The notes below the pieces were generated by a model that had not been told where the DNA came from, ran no database searches, and worked only from the letters and a program-made list of their open reading frames with translations. A DNA stretch of 64,000 bases from an uncultured Jannaschia sp. (GTDB lineage Bacteria; Pseudomonadota; Alphaproteobacteria; Rhodobacterales; Rhodobacteraceae), in assembly GCF_947494055.1 (NCBI RefSeq), contig NZ_CANLTR010000005.1:124001-188000 (forward strand). The letters are read 5' to 3'. Position numbers and translations under genes: made by a program. Positions 8,856 to 17,855 of this stretch are shown piece by piece. The number at the start of each line of letters is the position of its first letter. Positions within the stretch are counted from its first letter, which is position 1.

Positions 8856-10016
8856 GTGAGACAGGAACGCATCGGGATCATCATGCATGGCGTGACCGGG
8901 CGGATGGGGATGAACCAGCACCTCATCCGCTCGGTCCTCGCCATCCGCGATCAGGGCGGTGTGGTCCTCTCCGACGGCACGCGGCTCGTCCCGGACCCGA
9001 TCATTGTGGGCCGCAACGCCGACAAGATCGAGGCGCTGGCCAAGGCGCATGGCGTGGAGCGGTTCACCACCGATCTCGACGGCGCACTCGCCAATGCGGA
9101 CGATACGATCTTCTTCGACGCGGCCAGCACGCAGATGCGGCCGGGGCTCCTGCGTCAAGCGATCGACGCGGGGAAGCACGTCTATTCTGAGAAGCCGGTG
9201 AGCGAGAGCCTCGAGGATGCCGTCGCCATCGCCCGGCACGCCAAGGCCAAGGGCGTGAAGAACGGCATCGTCCACGACAAGCTGGACCTGCCCGGCCTGA
9301 TCAAGCTGAAGCGTCTGCGCGACCTCGGGTTCTTCGGCCGCATCCTGAGCGTGAAGGGCGAATTCGGCTACTGGGTCTTCACCGGCGACGACCTGACCCC
9401 GCAGCGGCCGAGCTGGAACTACCGGGCCGAGGACGGGGGCGGCATGGTCAGCGACATGCTCTGCCACTGGCGCTACGTCCTCGACAACGTGATCGCGCCG
9501 GTGAAGTCGGTGAGCTGCCACGCCGCCACCCACATCCCCGAACGTCTCGACGAGACGGGCAACAGGTTCCGGGCGACCGCCGACGACGCCGCCTACGCGA
9601 CCTTCCTGCTCGACGGGTTGGAGGGCGAGATCGTGGCCCATATCAACTCGAGCTGGTGCACCCGCGTGCGCCGCGACGACCTCGTGACCTTCCAGGTCGA
9701 CGGCACGCACGGCTCCGCCGTCGCGGGCCTGCACAAGTGCCTGAGCCAGCACCGTGTGAACACGCCGAAACCCGTCTGGAACCCCGACCAGCCGCAAGTC
9801 CTCGACTTCTTCGACGACTGGGAGGAGGTGCCGGACAACACCGTCTTCGACAACGGCTTCAAGGTTCAGTGGGAGCAGTTCCTGCGCCACGTCGCGGACG
9901 ACGCGCCGTTCTCCTACACGCTCGAGGAGGGCGCGAAGGGCGTACAGCTCGCGCAGGCCGGCTACCAGAGCTCCAAGGAGCGGCGGTGGGTCGATCTCGA
10001 GGATCTGGGCATATGA
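8856..10016 (+). CDS. Gfo/Idh/MocA-family oxidoreductase
   Basis: A 386-residue NAD(P)-dependent dehydrogenase starting at GTG with a strong GAGGAGA ribosome site. The N-terminal Rossmann segment (IGIIMHGVTGRMG) has a modified glycine motif. The catalytic EKP motif, whose Lys is the usual proton-relay residue, is at residues 112-114. The C-terminal alpha/beta domain is complete. Members oxidise a hydroxyl of sugars, inositols or sugar acids. It is coupled by a 4-nt overlap to the DUF993 gene. Substrate unknown; its partner genes suggest ring oxidation followed by cleavage. Confidence 0.88.
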   Translation: MRQERIGIIMHGVTGRMGMNQHLIRSVLAIRDQGGVVLSDGTRLVPDPIIVGRNADKIEALAKAHGVERFTTDLDGALANADDTIFFDAASTQMRPGLLRQAIDAGKHVYSEKPVSESLEDAVAIARHAKAKGVKNGIVHDKLDLPGLIKLKRLRDLGFFGRILSVKGEFGYWVFTGDDLTPQRPSWNYRAEDGGGMVSDMLCHWRYVLDNVIAPVKSVSCHAATHIPERLDETGNRFRATADDAAYATFLLDGLEGEIVAHINSSWCTRVRRDDLVTFQVDGTHGSAVAGLHKCLSQHRVNTPKPVWNPDQPQVLDFFDDWEEVPDNTVFDNGFKVQWEQFLRHVADDAPFSYTLEEGAKGVQLAQAGYQSSKERRWVDLEDLGI

Positions 10017-11158
10017 GCGCGACGCTGAACCTGCCCGGCGGCGCCGTCACGCTGCGCGCCGGGCCCGCGCCGGAGGCGACGGGCGACTGGACGCGCACGG
10101 CCTATGCCGCCGCGCATGTCGTCGCAGATCCGCTGGCCGACATCGATCCCTGGCTCGACGTGGCCGTGGACTGGGACCGCACCCTCGCCTTCCGCGAGCA
10201 TCTCTGGAGCCTCGGCTTCGGCGTGGCCGAGGCGATGGATACGGCGCAGCGCGGCATGGGGCTGGACTGGCCGACCTCGCTGGAGCTGATCCGCCGCTCG
10301 ACGGAGATGGCGCGCGCCGGCGGGCACCTGATCGCGAGCGGGGCCGGAACCGATCACCTGACGCCCGGGCCGGACGTGACGGTCGACGACGTTATCCGCG
10401 CCTACGAGGAGCAGTGCGAGGCGGTCGAAGCCACCGGCAGCCGCGTGATCCTGATGGCGAGCCGCGCGCTCGCCCGCGCCGCCACCGGGCCGGAGGATTA
10501 CGCCCGCGTCTACGGCCGGGTTCTGTCGGGCCTGCAGCAGCCGGCGATCCTGCACTGGCTGGGCGAGATGTTCGACCCAGCGCTCGAGGGTTACTGGGGC
10601 TCCGGCGACCACATGGAAGCGATGGACACCGCCGTCTCGGTGATCTCGGAGAACGCGGCCAAGGTCGACGGGATCAAGATCAGCCTGCTGTCGGCTGAGA
10701 AGGAAATCGACATGCGGCGGCGCCTGCCCGACGGCGTGCTGATGTATACGGGCGACGATTTCAACTATCCGGACCTGATCGCCGGCGACGCGGAAGGCCA
10801 TTCCCACGCATTGCTGGGCATCTTCGACCCGATCGCCGGCGCGGCCTCCCGGGCGCTGTCGCAACTCGCGGCGGGCGACACGGATGCCTACCACGAGACC
10901 TTCGCGCCGACCGTCCCGCTCTCGCGGCACATCTTCAAGGCGCCGACGCGGTTCTACAAGACGGGCGTCGTGTTCCTGGCCTACCTCAGCGGACATCAGG
11001 ACCATTTCACCATGATCGGCGGGCAGGAGAGCACACGCTCCACCCTGCATCTCGCGGAGATCGTGCGGCTGGCCAACGCGGCGGGGCTCTTCACCGATCC
11101 CGCCCGCGCCGCGGCACGGGCGCGCATCGTCCTGTCGGCCCGGGGGATGGACGCATGA
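10013..11158 (+). CDS. DUF993 protein, dihydrodipicolinate-synthase-like
   Basis: A 381-residue protein resembling the DUF993 group of the class I aldolase (DapA/NAL) superfamily. A conserved-looking lysine in DGIKISLLS (about residue 222) is the candidate Schiff-base residue, and MYTGDDFNYPDLI follows as in the family. It starts at the ATG overlapping the oxidoreductase stop and overlaps the next start. Its usual company is a Gfo/Idh enzyme and a TIM-barrel isomerase, as here, which suggests retro-aldol cleavage of an oxidised sugar. No member's activity is assumed. Confidence 0.8.
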   Translation: MSATLNLPGGAVTLRAGPAPEATGDWTRTAYAAAHVVADPLADIDPWLDVAVDWDRTLAFREHLWSLGFGVAEAMDTAQRGMGLDWPTSLELIRRSTEMARAGGHLIASGAGTDHLTPGPDVTVDDVIRAYEEQCEAVEATGSRVILMASRALARAATGPEDYARVYGRVLSGLQQPAILHWLGEMFDPALEGYWGSGDHMEAMDTAVSVISENAAKVDGIKISLLSAEKEIDMRRRLPDGVLMYTGDDFNYPDLIAGDAEGHSHALLGIFDPIAGAASRALSQLAAGDTDAYHETFAPTVPLSRHIFKAPTRFYKTGVVFLAYLSGHQDHFTMIGGQESTRSTLHLAEIVRLANAAGLFTDPARAAARARIVLSARGMDA

Positions 11159-11982
11159 GTGGGCTCGGGCCCGAGCGGCTGTCACTCAATACGGCAACGG
11201 TGCGGGAGCAGTGGAGCCTCGCCGAATGTATCGAGGGCTGTGCCCGGCACGGGTTCGGCGGCATCTCCCCCTGGCGGGACAAGCTGCACGAGATGGGTTT
11301 AGAGGCTGCCGCAAAGGCGATCCGCGATGCCGGGCTGCGCGTTTCGGGCCTTTGCCGTGGCGGCTGGTTCACCGAGAGCGGGTCGCTCGACGCCGCGGTG
11401 ATCGACGACAATCGGCGCGCGGTGGACGAGGCAGCGACGCTCGGCGCGGACTGCCTCGTTATGGTCGTGGGCGGGCTGGCGAAGGGCAGCCGAGACCTGC
11501 CCGCCGCATGGTCGCTCGTCGAGGAGGGGTTGGCCCGGACGCTCGAGCACGCGCGCGACGCGGGCGTGCGGATCGCGATCGAGCCGCTGCATCCGATGTA
11601 TGCCGCCGACCGCGCCTGCGTGAACACGATGGGCCACGCGCTCGACATCTGCGACCGGCTGGGTGACGGGATCGGCTGCGCCGTGGACGTCTACCACGTC
11701 TGGTGGGACCCGGAGCTCGAGGCGCAGCTGGAGCGCGCGGGCCGCAACCGGATCATGGCGTTCCATATCTGCGACTGGCTCGTGCCGACGCGGGATCTGC
11801 TGACGGATCGGGGCATGATGGGCGACGGGGTGATCGACATTCCCCGCCTGCGCGGGCTGGCGGAGGCCAATGGCTTCGACGGGCTGAACGAGGTGGAGAT
11901 CTTCTCCGCGCTGGACTGGTGGACGCGCGACCCCGACGAGGTGCTCGCCGAGATCGTGGAACGCGGGCGCTCGGCCTGCTGA
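11155..11982 (+). CDS. TIM-barrel sugar phosphate isomerase/epimerase family
   Basis: A 275-residue AP-endonuclease-2 fold (xylose-isomerase-like) TIM barrel. Metal-site acids and histidines appear in the usual places: IAIEPLHPMYA, GCAVDVYHVWWD, FHICDWLVP and the C-terminal EVEIFS. It lacks any DNA-binding extension, so a sugar isomerase, epimerase or dehydratase role is expected. It is the last gene of the coupled three-gene operon. Confidence 0.85.
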   Translation: MSGLGPERLSLNTATVREQWSLAECIEGCARHGFGGISPWRDKLHEMGLEAAAKAIRDAGLRVSGLCRGGWFTESGSLDAAVIDDNRRAVDEAATLGADCLVMVVGGLAKGSRDLPAAWSLVEEGLARTLEHARDAGVRIAIEPLHPMYAADRACVNTMGHALDICDRLGDGIGCAVDVYHVWWDPELEAQLERAGRNRIMAFHICDWLVPTRDLLTDRGMMGDGVIDIPRLRGLAEANGFDGLNEVEIFSALDWWTRDPDEVLAEIVERGRSAC

Positions 11983-12003
11983 CGGGCCCGGCGCAGCGAA
12001 ACT

Positions 12004-12033
12004 GGCGTATCGCGGGCTGAAATGCGATAGGCC
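12004..12033. repeat. Inverted repeat after isomerase, before TetR
   Basis: GGCGTATCGC (12004-12013) and GCGATAGGCC (12024-12033) pair over 10 bp with one mismatch around a 10-nt loop. No T-tract follows, so it may be a weak terminator or an operator for the TetR gene 30 bp downstream. It does not match the CTACC-N4-GGTAG operator. Confidence 0.4.
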
Positions 12034-12063
12034 CGGATGCGGCGCAACGGGACGAGAGGGTCG

Positions 12064-12711
12064 ATGACGATCGAGGCGGGACCAATCCGGAAGGGCAGGA
12101 AGCGCAACCCCGAGGTCACGCGTGCCGCGATCCTCAAGGCCGCACTCGAGGAGTTCGGCGAGGTCGGCCATTCCGGGGCCCGCGTCGACCGCATCTCCGA
12201 GCGGGCGGGCGTCAGCAAGCCGATGATCTACGACTATTTCGGCGACAAGGACGCGATCTACGCCGCCGCCCTGCGCGAGGCCTACGTTCAGATCCGGGAG
12301 GGGGAAGCCGCGCTCGAACTCGACATGCTGGATCCGGAGGCGGCGATCCGGACGCTTGTACGCTTCACGATGAACCACTTCCGGGAGAAGCCGTGGTTCA
12401 TCCGCATGCTCAACACCGAGAACCTGCGTGGCGGCGAGACGATCCGGAACATGGAGGACAGGGTCGAGATCCAGTCCGTCCTCCTGACGCGGCTTCGCGC
12501 GATCCTGCGGCACGGGGCGGAACGGGGATTGTTCCGCGAGGATGTCGATCCGGTCGAACTCTACATCTTCGTCGCGTCGCTGTGCTACTTCCCGATCTCG
12601 AACATCCATACGCTCAGCACCGTGTTCGAGGTGCCGATCTCACCTGGTTGGCTCGAGAGCCACGCGGACCGGGCGAGCGACATGATCGTGGCCTACCTGT
12701 CGGTCACGTGA
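12064..12711 (+). CDS. TetR-family transcriptional regulator
   Basis: A 215-residue regulator. The N-terminal helix-turn-helix is ISERAGVSKPMIYDYFGDK (about residues 44-62), preceded by the usual TRAAILKAALEEFGE helix. The C-terminal ligand domain begins around residue 75 and resembles the TetR_C group seen in catabolic regulators. I prefer the ATG at 12064, which has GAGAGG just upstream, over the longer frame from 12037. It follows the isomerase gene and is the best candidate for binding the palindromes at 5636 and 8812. Confidence 0.88.
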   Translation: MTIEAGPIRKGRKRNPEVTRAAILKAALEEFGEVGHSGARVDRISERAGVSKPMIYDYFGDKDAIYAAALREAYVQIREGEAALELDMLDPEAAIRTLVRFTMNHFREKPWFIRMLNTENLRGGETIRNMEDRVEIQSVLLTRLRAILRHGAERGLFREDVDPVELYIFVASLCYFPISNIHTLSTVFEVPISPGWLESHADRASDMIVAYLSVT

Positions 12712-12805
12712 TGGATCATCGTTTGCCTTCACGGGATCGCGCGGTCTAAACGCCGGGCACCCGGCCCCTCGGCCGACCGACACGCGCGCGCCCCGGAGGT
12801 CGAAG

Positions 12806-13420
12806 ATGAGCGTCACCTTGCACCGGAACGACCTGCCCGATGACCTCGATCTCGGGGCCTCCGTCGCCATCGATTGCGAGACGATGGGCCTGAACCCGCA
12901 TCGCGACCGGCTCTGCCTCGTGCAGCTCTCGGCGGGGGACGGCGACGCGCATCTCGTGCAGATCGGCATTGGCCAGACGTCCGCCCCCAATCTCGAGCGT
13001 CTCCTGACCGATACCTCGGTGCTGAAGTTTTTCCATTACGGCCGTTTCGACATCGCCGCGATGTTCCACGCCTTCGGCGCGCTCGCCCAACCGGTCTGGT
13101 GCTCCAAGATCGCGAGCCGTCTGGTGCGGACCTATACCGACCGGCACGGATTGAAGGCGCTTCTGAGCGAGTTGCTGGGCGAGGACATCTCCAAGCTGCA
13201 GCAGACCTCCGACTGGGGCGCGCCGGATCTGACCGAGGCGCAGCTGGCCTATGCCGCCTCCGACGTGCTCTACCTCCACCGTCTGAAGGTGGAGCTCGAC
13301 GCACGGCTGGAACGCGAAGGGCGCATTGAGATTGCGCAGGCCTGCTTCGATTTCCTGCCGACGCGGGCGAAGCTCGACCTGATCGGCTATCCGGAGACGG
13401 ACATCTTCGCCCATTCGTGA
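12806..13420 (+). CDS. nrnC: NrnC-type 3'-5' exonuclease (RNase D-like)
   Basis: A 204-residue DEDDy exonuclease. Residues visible: Asp and Glu in AIDCETMGL, Asp in FHYGRFDIA, and the Tyr-x3-Asp pair in LAYAASDVLYL. It has no HRDC domains, unlike RNase D, and its length matches alphaproteobacterial NrnC, which degrades dinucleotides and is often annotated as rnd. GGAGG lies 6 nt ahead of the ATG. The next gene, lptC, starts 13 bp downstream, so both may be cotranscribed. Confidence 0.88.
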   Translation: MSVTLHRNDLPDDLDLGASVAIDCETMGLNPHRDRLCLVQLSAGDGDAHLVQIGIGQTSAPNLERLLTDTSVLKFFHYGRFDIAAMFHAFGALAQPVWCSKIASRLVRTYTDRHGLKALLSELLGEDISKLQQTSDWGAPDLTEAQLAYAASDVLYLHRLKVELDARLEREGRIEIAQACFDFLPTRAKLDLIGYPETDIFAHS

Positions 13421-13433
13421 CAGGAGGGCCGGA

Positions 13434-14048
13434 ATGGCCCGGATCCCGCATCGCGCCGACAACCTGCACAGCCGGATCGTCCGGCTGATCCGCATCCTGC
13501 TGCCGATCAGCGCGCTCGCCCTGCTTTCGACGACGTTCCTGCTGGCGCGCCGCGTCAACCCGGAGGACGCGATCCCCATCGCCGAAGTGGACGTCTCGGA
13601 GCGCGCGCGCGAGCGGCAGCTTACCATGCCGCGTTTCACCGGGGTCAGCCGGGAGGGAACGAGCTTCGATCTCTCCGCCCGGGTGGCCCGGCCAGATGCA
13701 GGAGATCCCCGGCGGATGAGCGCCGACGCCATGGAGCTCGTCCTGTCGGACCCGGCGGGCGGTCGGGCGCAGGTCCGGTCGGATCACGGGCATGTCGATA
13801 CCGCCACGCGGCAAGTCGAGCTCGACGGCGCCGTCCGCATCGAAACCTCGACCGGCTACCGCATGGATACCGACCGGATCGAGGGCACGCTCGGCCGGCT
13901 CGACGTGGTCGCGCCGGGTGAGGTGACCGGCGACGGCCCGCTCGGCACGTTTCGCGCCGGCGCGCTCCGCATCGACGAGGACGCGACGGGCGCGGTACGC
14001 ATGGTCTTCACCGATGGCGTGAACCTGCTATACCGCCCTCCAACCTGA
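13434..14048 (+). CDS. lptC: LPS export protein LptC
   Basis: A 204-residue bitopic protein: one membrane helix (LIRILLPISALALLSTTFLLA, about 16-36), then a periplasmic beta-jellyroll. It bridges the inner-membrane LptBFG complex to LptA. AGGAGG precedes the ATG by six bases. Sequence similarity to LptC is low as usual, but position directly before lptA and lptB supports the call. Confidence 0.87.
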   Translation: MARIPHRADNLHSRIVRLIRILLPISALALLSTTFLLARRVNPEDAIPIAEVDVSERARERQLTMPRFTGVSREGTSFDLSARVARPDAGDPRRMSADAMELVLSDPAGGRAQVRSDHGHVDTATRQVELDGAVRIETSTGYRMDTDRIEGTLGRLDVVAPGEVTGDGPLGTFRAGALRIDEDATGAVRMVFTDGVNLLYRPPT

Positions 14049-14061
14049 TCGGACCCGCCGC

Positions 14062-14538
14062 ATGCTCCTCCGCGCCCTCGCCTTCGTCCTCCTCGCCTTG
14101 CCGGCCGTCGCGCAGGAGACGGCCGTGGGTTTCGGCCGCGGGGAGTTCGACCGCTCCGCGCCGGTGGACGTGGCGGCCGACAACCTCGAGGTGGATCAGG
14201 CTTCCGGCCGCGCGGTGCTTCAGGGCAACGTCGTCATCGCGCAGGGCGAGCTTCGCCTCACCGCCGACACCGTCACCGTCGACTACGCAACCGACGAAGC
14301 CGGAGACCGCCGGATCGACCGCCTGAACGCCTCGGGCGACGTGCTGATCGTCGCGGGCGAGGACGCCGCCGAGGGGCAAGAGGCCGTCTACACGCTGGGG
14401 ACCTCCGAGATCCTGTTGACGGGCGACGTGCTGGTCACGCAGGCCGGCAACACGCTCGCGGGCGACCGGCTGGCCATAAACCTCGCATCGGGGGCCGGAA
14501 CGGTCACGGGACGGGTACGGACGACGCTGCAGCCGTGA
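14062..14538 (+). CDS. lptA: Periplasmic LPS-binding protein LptA
   Basis: A 158-residue protein with a signal peptide (cleavage after about residue 18, LPAVAQ) and one OstA/LptA jellyroll: [21 protein letters not shown] is the typical first strand pair. It forms the periplasmic bridge for lipopolysaccharide transport. It overlaps the lptB GTG start by 4 nt. Confidence 0.9.
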   Translation: MLLRALAFVLLALPAVAQETAVGFGRGEFDRSAPVDVAADNLEVDQASGRAVLQGNVVIAQGELRLTADTVTVDYATDEAGDRRIDRLNASGDVLIVAGEDAAEGQEAVYTLGTSEILLTGDVLVTQAGNTLAGDRLAINLASGAGTVTGRVRTTLQP

Positions 14539-15281
14539 CGCTCTCGGTGACCGAGGGCGACGGCGGGCTGTCGATCCGCAACCTGCGGAAATCCTACCGC
14601 AAGCGTCCGGTGATCCGCGACGTCTCGATGGATCTGGCGCGCGGCGAGGTCGTCGCCCTTCTCGGGCCGAACGGATCGGGGAAGACGACGACGTTCTACT
14701 GCATCGCCGGGCTGGTCACGCCGGACGAAGGCCGCGTCACGCTCGACGGGCAGGACGTGACCTGGCTGCCGATGTATCGCCGCGCCAAGGCGGGGATCGG
14801 CTACCTGCCACAGGAGATGTCGATCTTCCGCGGCCTGACCGTCGAGCAGAACATCATGGCGATCCTCGAGATCTCCGAGCCGAGGCGCCACCGGCGGCGC
14901 GAGCGGCTGGAGACGCTACTGGCCGAGTTCCATATCGGCCATCTGCGCCGGGCCTCGGCCCTCGCCTTGTCGGGGGGCGAGCGGCGGCGGGTGGAGATTG
15001 CCCGCTGCCTCGCCGCCAACCCCCGCTACCTCCTTCTCGACGAGCCCTTCGCGGGCGTCGACCCGATCGCGGTCGGCGACATCCGATCGCTGGTCGTGGA
15101 TCTCCGCTCGCGGGGCATCGGCGTGCTCATCACCGACCACAACGTGCGCGAGACGCTGCAGATCGTCGATCGCGCCTACATCCTTCACGACGGCGGCGTG
15201 CTGATGTCGGGCTCCCCCGAGGAGGTCGTGGCCAACGATGACGTGCGGCGCGTCTATCTCGGCGAAACGTTCTCGCGCTGA
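14535..15281 (+). CDS. lptB: LPS export ABC transporter ATPase LptB
   Basis: A 248-residue ABC ATPase starting at GTG. Walker A is [10 protein letters not shown], the signature LSGGERRR, and Walker [14 protein letters not shown], followed by the switch His in [10 protein letters not shown], the LptB hallmark. It powers LPS extraction with LptF/LptG, which are not in the window. In many proteobacteria rpoN follows; here a 113-bp gap leads straight to hpf. Confidence 0.95.
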   Translation: MTLSVTEGDGGLSIRNLRKSYRKRPVIRDVSMDLARGEVVALLGPNGSGKTTTFYCIAGLVTPDEGRVTLDGQDVTWLPMYRRAKAGIGYLPQEMSIFRGLTVEQNIMAILEISEPRRHRRRERLETLLAEFHIGHLRRASALALSGGERRRVEIARCLAANPRYLLLDEPFAGVDPIAVGDIRSLVVDLRSRGIGVLITDHNVRETLQIVDRAYILHDGGVLMSGSPEEVVANDDVRRVYLGETFSR

Positions 15282-15319
15282 CCGGCGTTCATCCGTGCCG
15301 GGTCTCCACCATTGACTCA

Positions 15320-15338
15320 AGGCGACGTTACATCGCCT
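15320..15338. repeat. Perfect 6-7-6 inverted repeat upstream of hpf
   Basis: AGGCGA (15320-15325) and TCGCCT (15333-15338) are exact inverted copies. A TTGACT box lies just upstream (15312-15317), so the repeat sits where a -10 region would be. It could be an operator of hpf or a weak terminator of lptB; there is no T-tract. Confidence 0.4.
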
Positions 15339-15394
15339 CATGGGAGGTCCGAGCAGACCCGCGGGGTCGTCGTCCCGTCATTCCAGGAGGAACC

Positions 15395-15973
15395 ATGCGC
15401 TATCAGATCACCGGCAAGCAGATCGACATCGGCGAAGCGTTACAGACGCATGTACGGACGGAACTTGAGCAAGTAATCGCAAAGTACTCGCAAAGACCGA
15501 CCGACGCCCAGGTCGTGTTCTCCAAGTCGGCGCACGAGCATGTCTGCGAGGCGACGGTCCATCTCTCGACCGGCCTGACGTCGACGGCCAAGGCCAAGGC
15601 GGTCGAAATCTACGCCGCTTTCGACGCCTGCGCCGAGAAGATGGACAAGCAGCTCCGGCGCTACAAACGCCGCCTGAAGAACCACCATCAGGAGCGGACG
15701 ACGCCGGTTGAACTTTTCGGTGCGGCCTCGTATATCCTCGCCGCCGAAGCGGGGCAGGACGATGACGAGGAGCCCGAAAGCCTCGCACCGGTGATCGTGG
15801 CCGAGATGGAAACGCGGATTCAGTCCCTCTCTGTCGGGGAAGCGGTCATGCAGATGGAGATTGCCGGTGCGCCGGTGCTGGTGTTCAAGAACGAGAAGGG
15901 CGGCGGCCTGAACGTGGTCTACCGGCGCGATGATGGAAACGTTGGCTGGATCGACCCTGCCGCAAGCGGCTGA
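15395..15973 (+). CDS. hpf: Long-form ribosome hibernation promoting factor
   Basis: A 192-residue protein with the RaiA/HPF domain (about residues 1-100, beginning MRYQITGKQIDIGEALQTHV) and a C-terminal dimerisation domain (about 135-190, ending FKNEKGGGLNVVYRRDDGN). The second domain marks the long form that dimerises 70S ribosomes into 100S particles. AGGAGG lies 4 nt before the ATG. It precedes ptsN, the standard alphaproteobacterial pairing. Confidence 0.93.
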   Translation: MRYQITGKQIDIGEALQTHVRTELEQVIAKYSQRPTDAQVVFSKSAHEHVCEATVHLSTGLTSTAKAKAVEIYAAFDACAEKMDKQLRRYKRRLKNHHQERTTPVELFGAASYILAAEAGQDDDEEPESLAPVIVAEMETRIQSLSVGEAVMQMEIAGAPVLVFKNEKGGGLNVVYRRDDGNVGWIDPAASG

Positions 15974-16009
15974 GACCCCCGGAACGGGGCGCGAGCAAGG
16001 ACAGTGCAG

Positions 16010-16474
16010 ATGCAGGTAAGCGAAATCCTGGCCCCCGGGTCCGTGAAGGTATTGCCGAAGGCCTCGAGCAAGAAGCGCCTGTTCTGCGATCTGGCGGACG
16101 TGTCGCGCGAACGGCTCGCCATCGACTATGCCACCGCCTTCTCGGCCCTGCAGGACCGGGAAGCGCTCGGCACGACAGCCGTGGGGCGCGGCGTCGCCCT
16201 GCCCCACGCGCGGATCGGCGGGCTCGACAGGGTTCATGGCGTGTTCGTTCGCCTCGAGGTGCCGCTCGATTTCGACGCGACGGACCGCAAGCCGGTGGAC
16301 CTGATCTTCGCGCTGTTCGCACCCGACGGCGCCGGGGTCGCGCATCTGAAGGCGCTGGCGCTCGTGTCCCGGACGCTCCGCGATCCGGGTCTCTGCGCGA
16401 AGCTGCGGGCCAATTCCGACCCGTCGCTGCTCTACACGCTCCTGACCGAGGGCACGGCGTCCGAGGCCGCCTGA
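16010..16474 (+). CDS. ptsN: PTS IIA-like nitrogen regulatory protein PtsN
   Basis: A 154-residue EIIA-Ntr protein. The phosphorylated histidine is in VALPHARI (about residue 66). An in-frame GTG at 16004 lies too close to AAGGA; the ATG at 16010 has correct spacing. It belongs to the nitrogen phosphotransferase relay that tunes potassium uptake and sigma-factor-linked functions. rpoN, the usual neighbour, is absent. It is convergent with the sulfotransferase gene 7 bp away. Confidence 0.92.
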   Translation: MQVSEILAPGSVKVLPKASSKKRLFCDLADVSRERLAIDYATAFSALQDREALGTTAVGRGVALPHARIGGLDRVHGVFVRLEVPLDFDATDRKPVDLIFALFAPDGAGVAHLKALALVSRTLRDPGLCAKLRANSDPSLLYTLLTEGTASEAA

Positions 16475-16481
16475 GCCGGAC

Positions 16482-17855
16482 TCAGCCCGCAATCCATTTC
16501 GGGAAGCCGAAGGCCAGGTAGTCTCGCCGATAGGCCGCGAGGCAGGCCGCCTCGACCTCGTCGTCGACCAGACCGTCGGGAACCGATCCGCCGGCCGCGA
16601 ACCGCGCGGGTGGCCGACCGACCGACGCGGCAATCGCGTCGAGTTCGGCCTGCGCCGCCTCTTCCCGCAGGATCCGGTGCGGCGGGACGACCTGCGCCAT
16701 GCCGGCGAGGATGGCGCTCTGGCTGGCCCAGCGCGGCGCCACCGGAAGCACGGATTGCCCGCCCAGATTGGCGGCGAGGAACCGCAGGAAACCGAGGAAC
16801 GCCGCCCGCAGATCGCCGTCGGGTTCCACGCCGTGCTGATTGACGAGCACGCGCCGGATTCTGTCCGCCTGTGGATCCGTGCCCGTGCGCATTTGCTGAA
16901 AGGCATGGCATGCCCGTGCGACCGGATGCCGGACGACGGCCAGGCTCGTGAACCCCGCATGCCGCCGCATCCAGGGCCGCAACGTCTTCTGGGTCATCCC
17001 CTCGACCGGTGGCGCGCCGTCCAGCGCGGTGAGCCAGTCGCGCAGCGCGGCGTTCGGCCCACCGGGCACGGGCAGGGCCAGGATCGCGCTCTCGGCGGCG
17101 GTCATCATCGTCGGCACGGCGGGACCGCGCGGCGGCTCGGTCTGAACGGGACGCGCGAGCAGGAACGGATCGAGCGTCGCCAGATGCGCGCGCATGATCT
17201 CGGGATTGGCGATCTTGTCCTCGATCGGCCCGGGGTTCTGCCGCTTCAAGCGTCCGGGCACCGCATCGAGCCGGTCCGGCACACCGAGCCAGGCCGCGAG
17301 TCCGTTCAATACGGCCAAGTCTCCGATCTCCTCGTAGGCGATCCAGTACGCGCTCTGTCCCGTCTCCTGCAGGCGGCGGTGGATCCGCTCGCGGAAGACG
17401 CGCTGCCGGGCGACGAGATCGTCGAAGTCCCGGGGATCGAAGATGGCCTCTGCCCGGCGCGCCATCTTCGGATTGGTCAGGCGCCATTGTCCCGTCTTCT
17501 CCGCGATGCAGAGCGAGACATAGCTATCGAGCGGATTGCGCGACAGCATGACCTTGGCGATGCGGGTGTCGTCGAGGATCGCGTCGAGGACGCGCGGATC
17601 GTGATCGTGGAAGAAGCGGAGCCCGGTCAGACCCTCCGCCGCGATCACCGCGCGCAGCATTGGCATCGGATCCGCCGTTCGGGCGGCGATGTCGATCCCG
17701 AACAGCTCGGTCCGGTTCTGCTCGCCGACGAAGACCGGATTGAACACCTCCCCGAAACCCTGCACGCCCGGCAGGGCATTGAGCGAATCCTCGAGCTGGT
17801 TCGACCCTGTCCGCATTTCCGCGAAAAGCACGAAGGCGTCGTATCGCGACGTCAC
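16482..17855 (-). CDS. Sulfotransferase, possibly two-domain
   Basis: A 457-residue protein with a GTG start overlapping the preceding stop. The N-terminus LFAEMRTGSNQLEDSLNALP matches the 5'-phosphosulfate loop of PAPS-dependent sulfotransferases (Stf0/Sulfotransfer_3 type), and VMLSRNPLDSYVS the 3'-phosphate site. The C-terminal half has a second such site, SLAVVRHPVARACHAF, as in Sulfotransfer_2 proteins, so the protein looks like two sulfotransferase modules in tandem. The second P-loop is not obvious, so that half may be degenerate. It ends the minus-strand glycosyltransferase run; cysQ to clear PAP is nearby. Confidence 0.82.
   Translation of the reverse strand: MTSRYDAFVLFAEMRTGSNQLEDSLNALPGVQGFGEVFNPVFVGEQNRTELFGIDIAARTADPMPMLRAVIAAEGLTGLRFFHDHDPRVLDAILDDTRIAKVMLSRNPLDSYVSLCIAEKTGQWRLTNPKMARRAEAIFDPRDFDDLVARQRVFRERIHRRLQETGQSAYWIAYEEIGDLAVLNGLAAWLGVPDRLDAVPGRLKRQNPGPIEDKIANPEIMRAHLATLDPFLLARPVQTEPPRGPAVPTMMTAAESAILALPVPGGPNAALRDWLTALDGAPPVEGMTQKTLRPWMRRHAGFTSLAVVRHPVARACHAFQQMRTGTDPQADRIRRVLVNQHGVEPDGDLRAAFLGFLRFLAANLGGQSVLPVAPRWASQSAILAGMAQVVPPHRILREEAAQAELDAIAASVGRPPARFAAGGSVPDGLVDDEVEAACLAAYRRDYLAFGFPKWIAG

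Noticed and set aside
12806-13420. Full-length RNase D
   Set aside because: The protein has only the DEDDy exonuclease domain and NrnC length.
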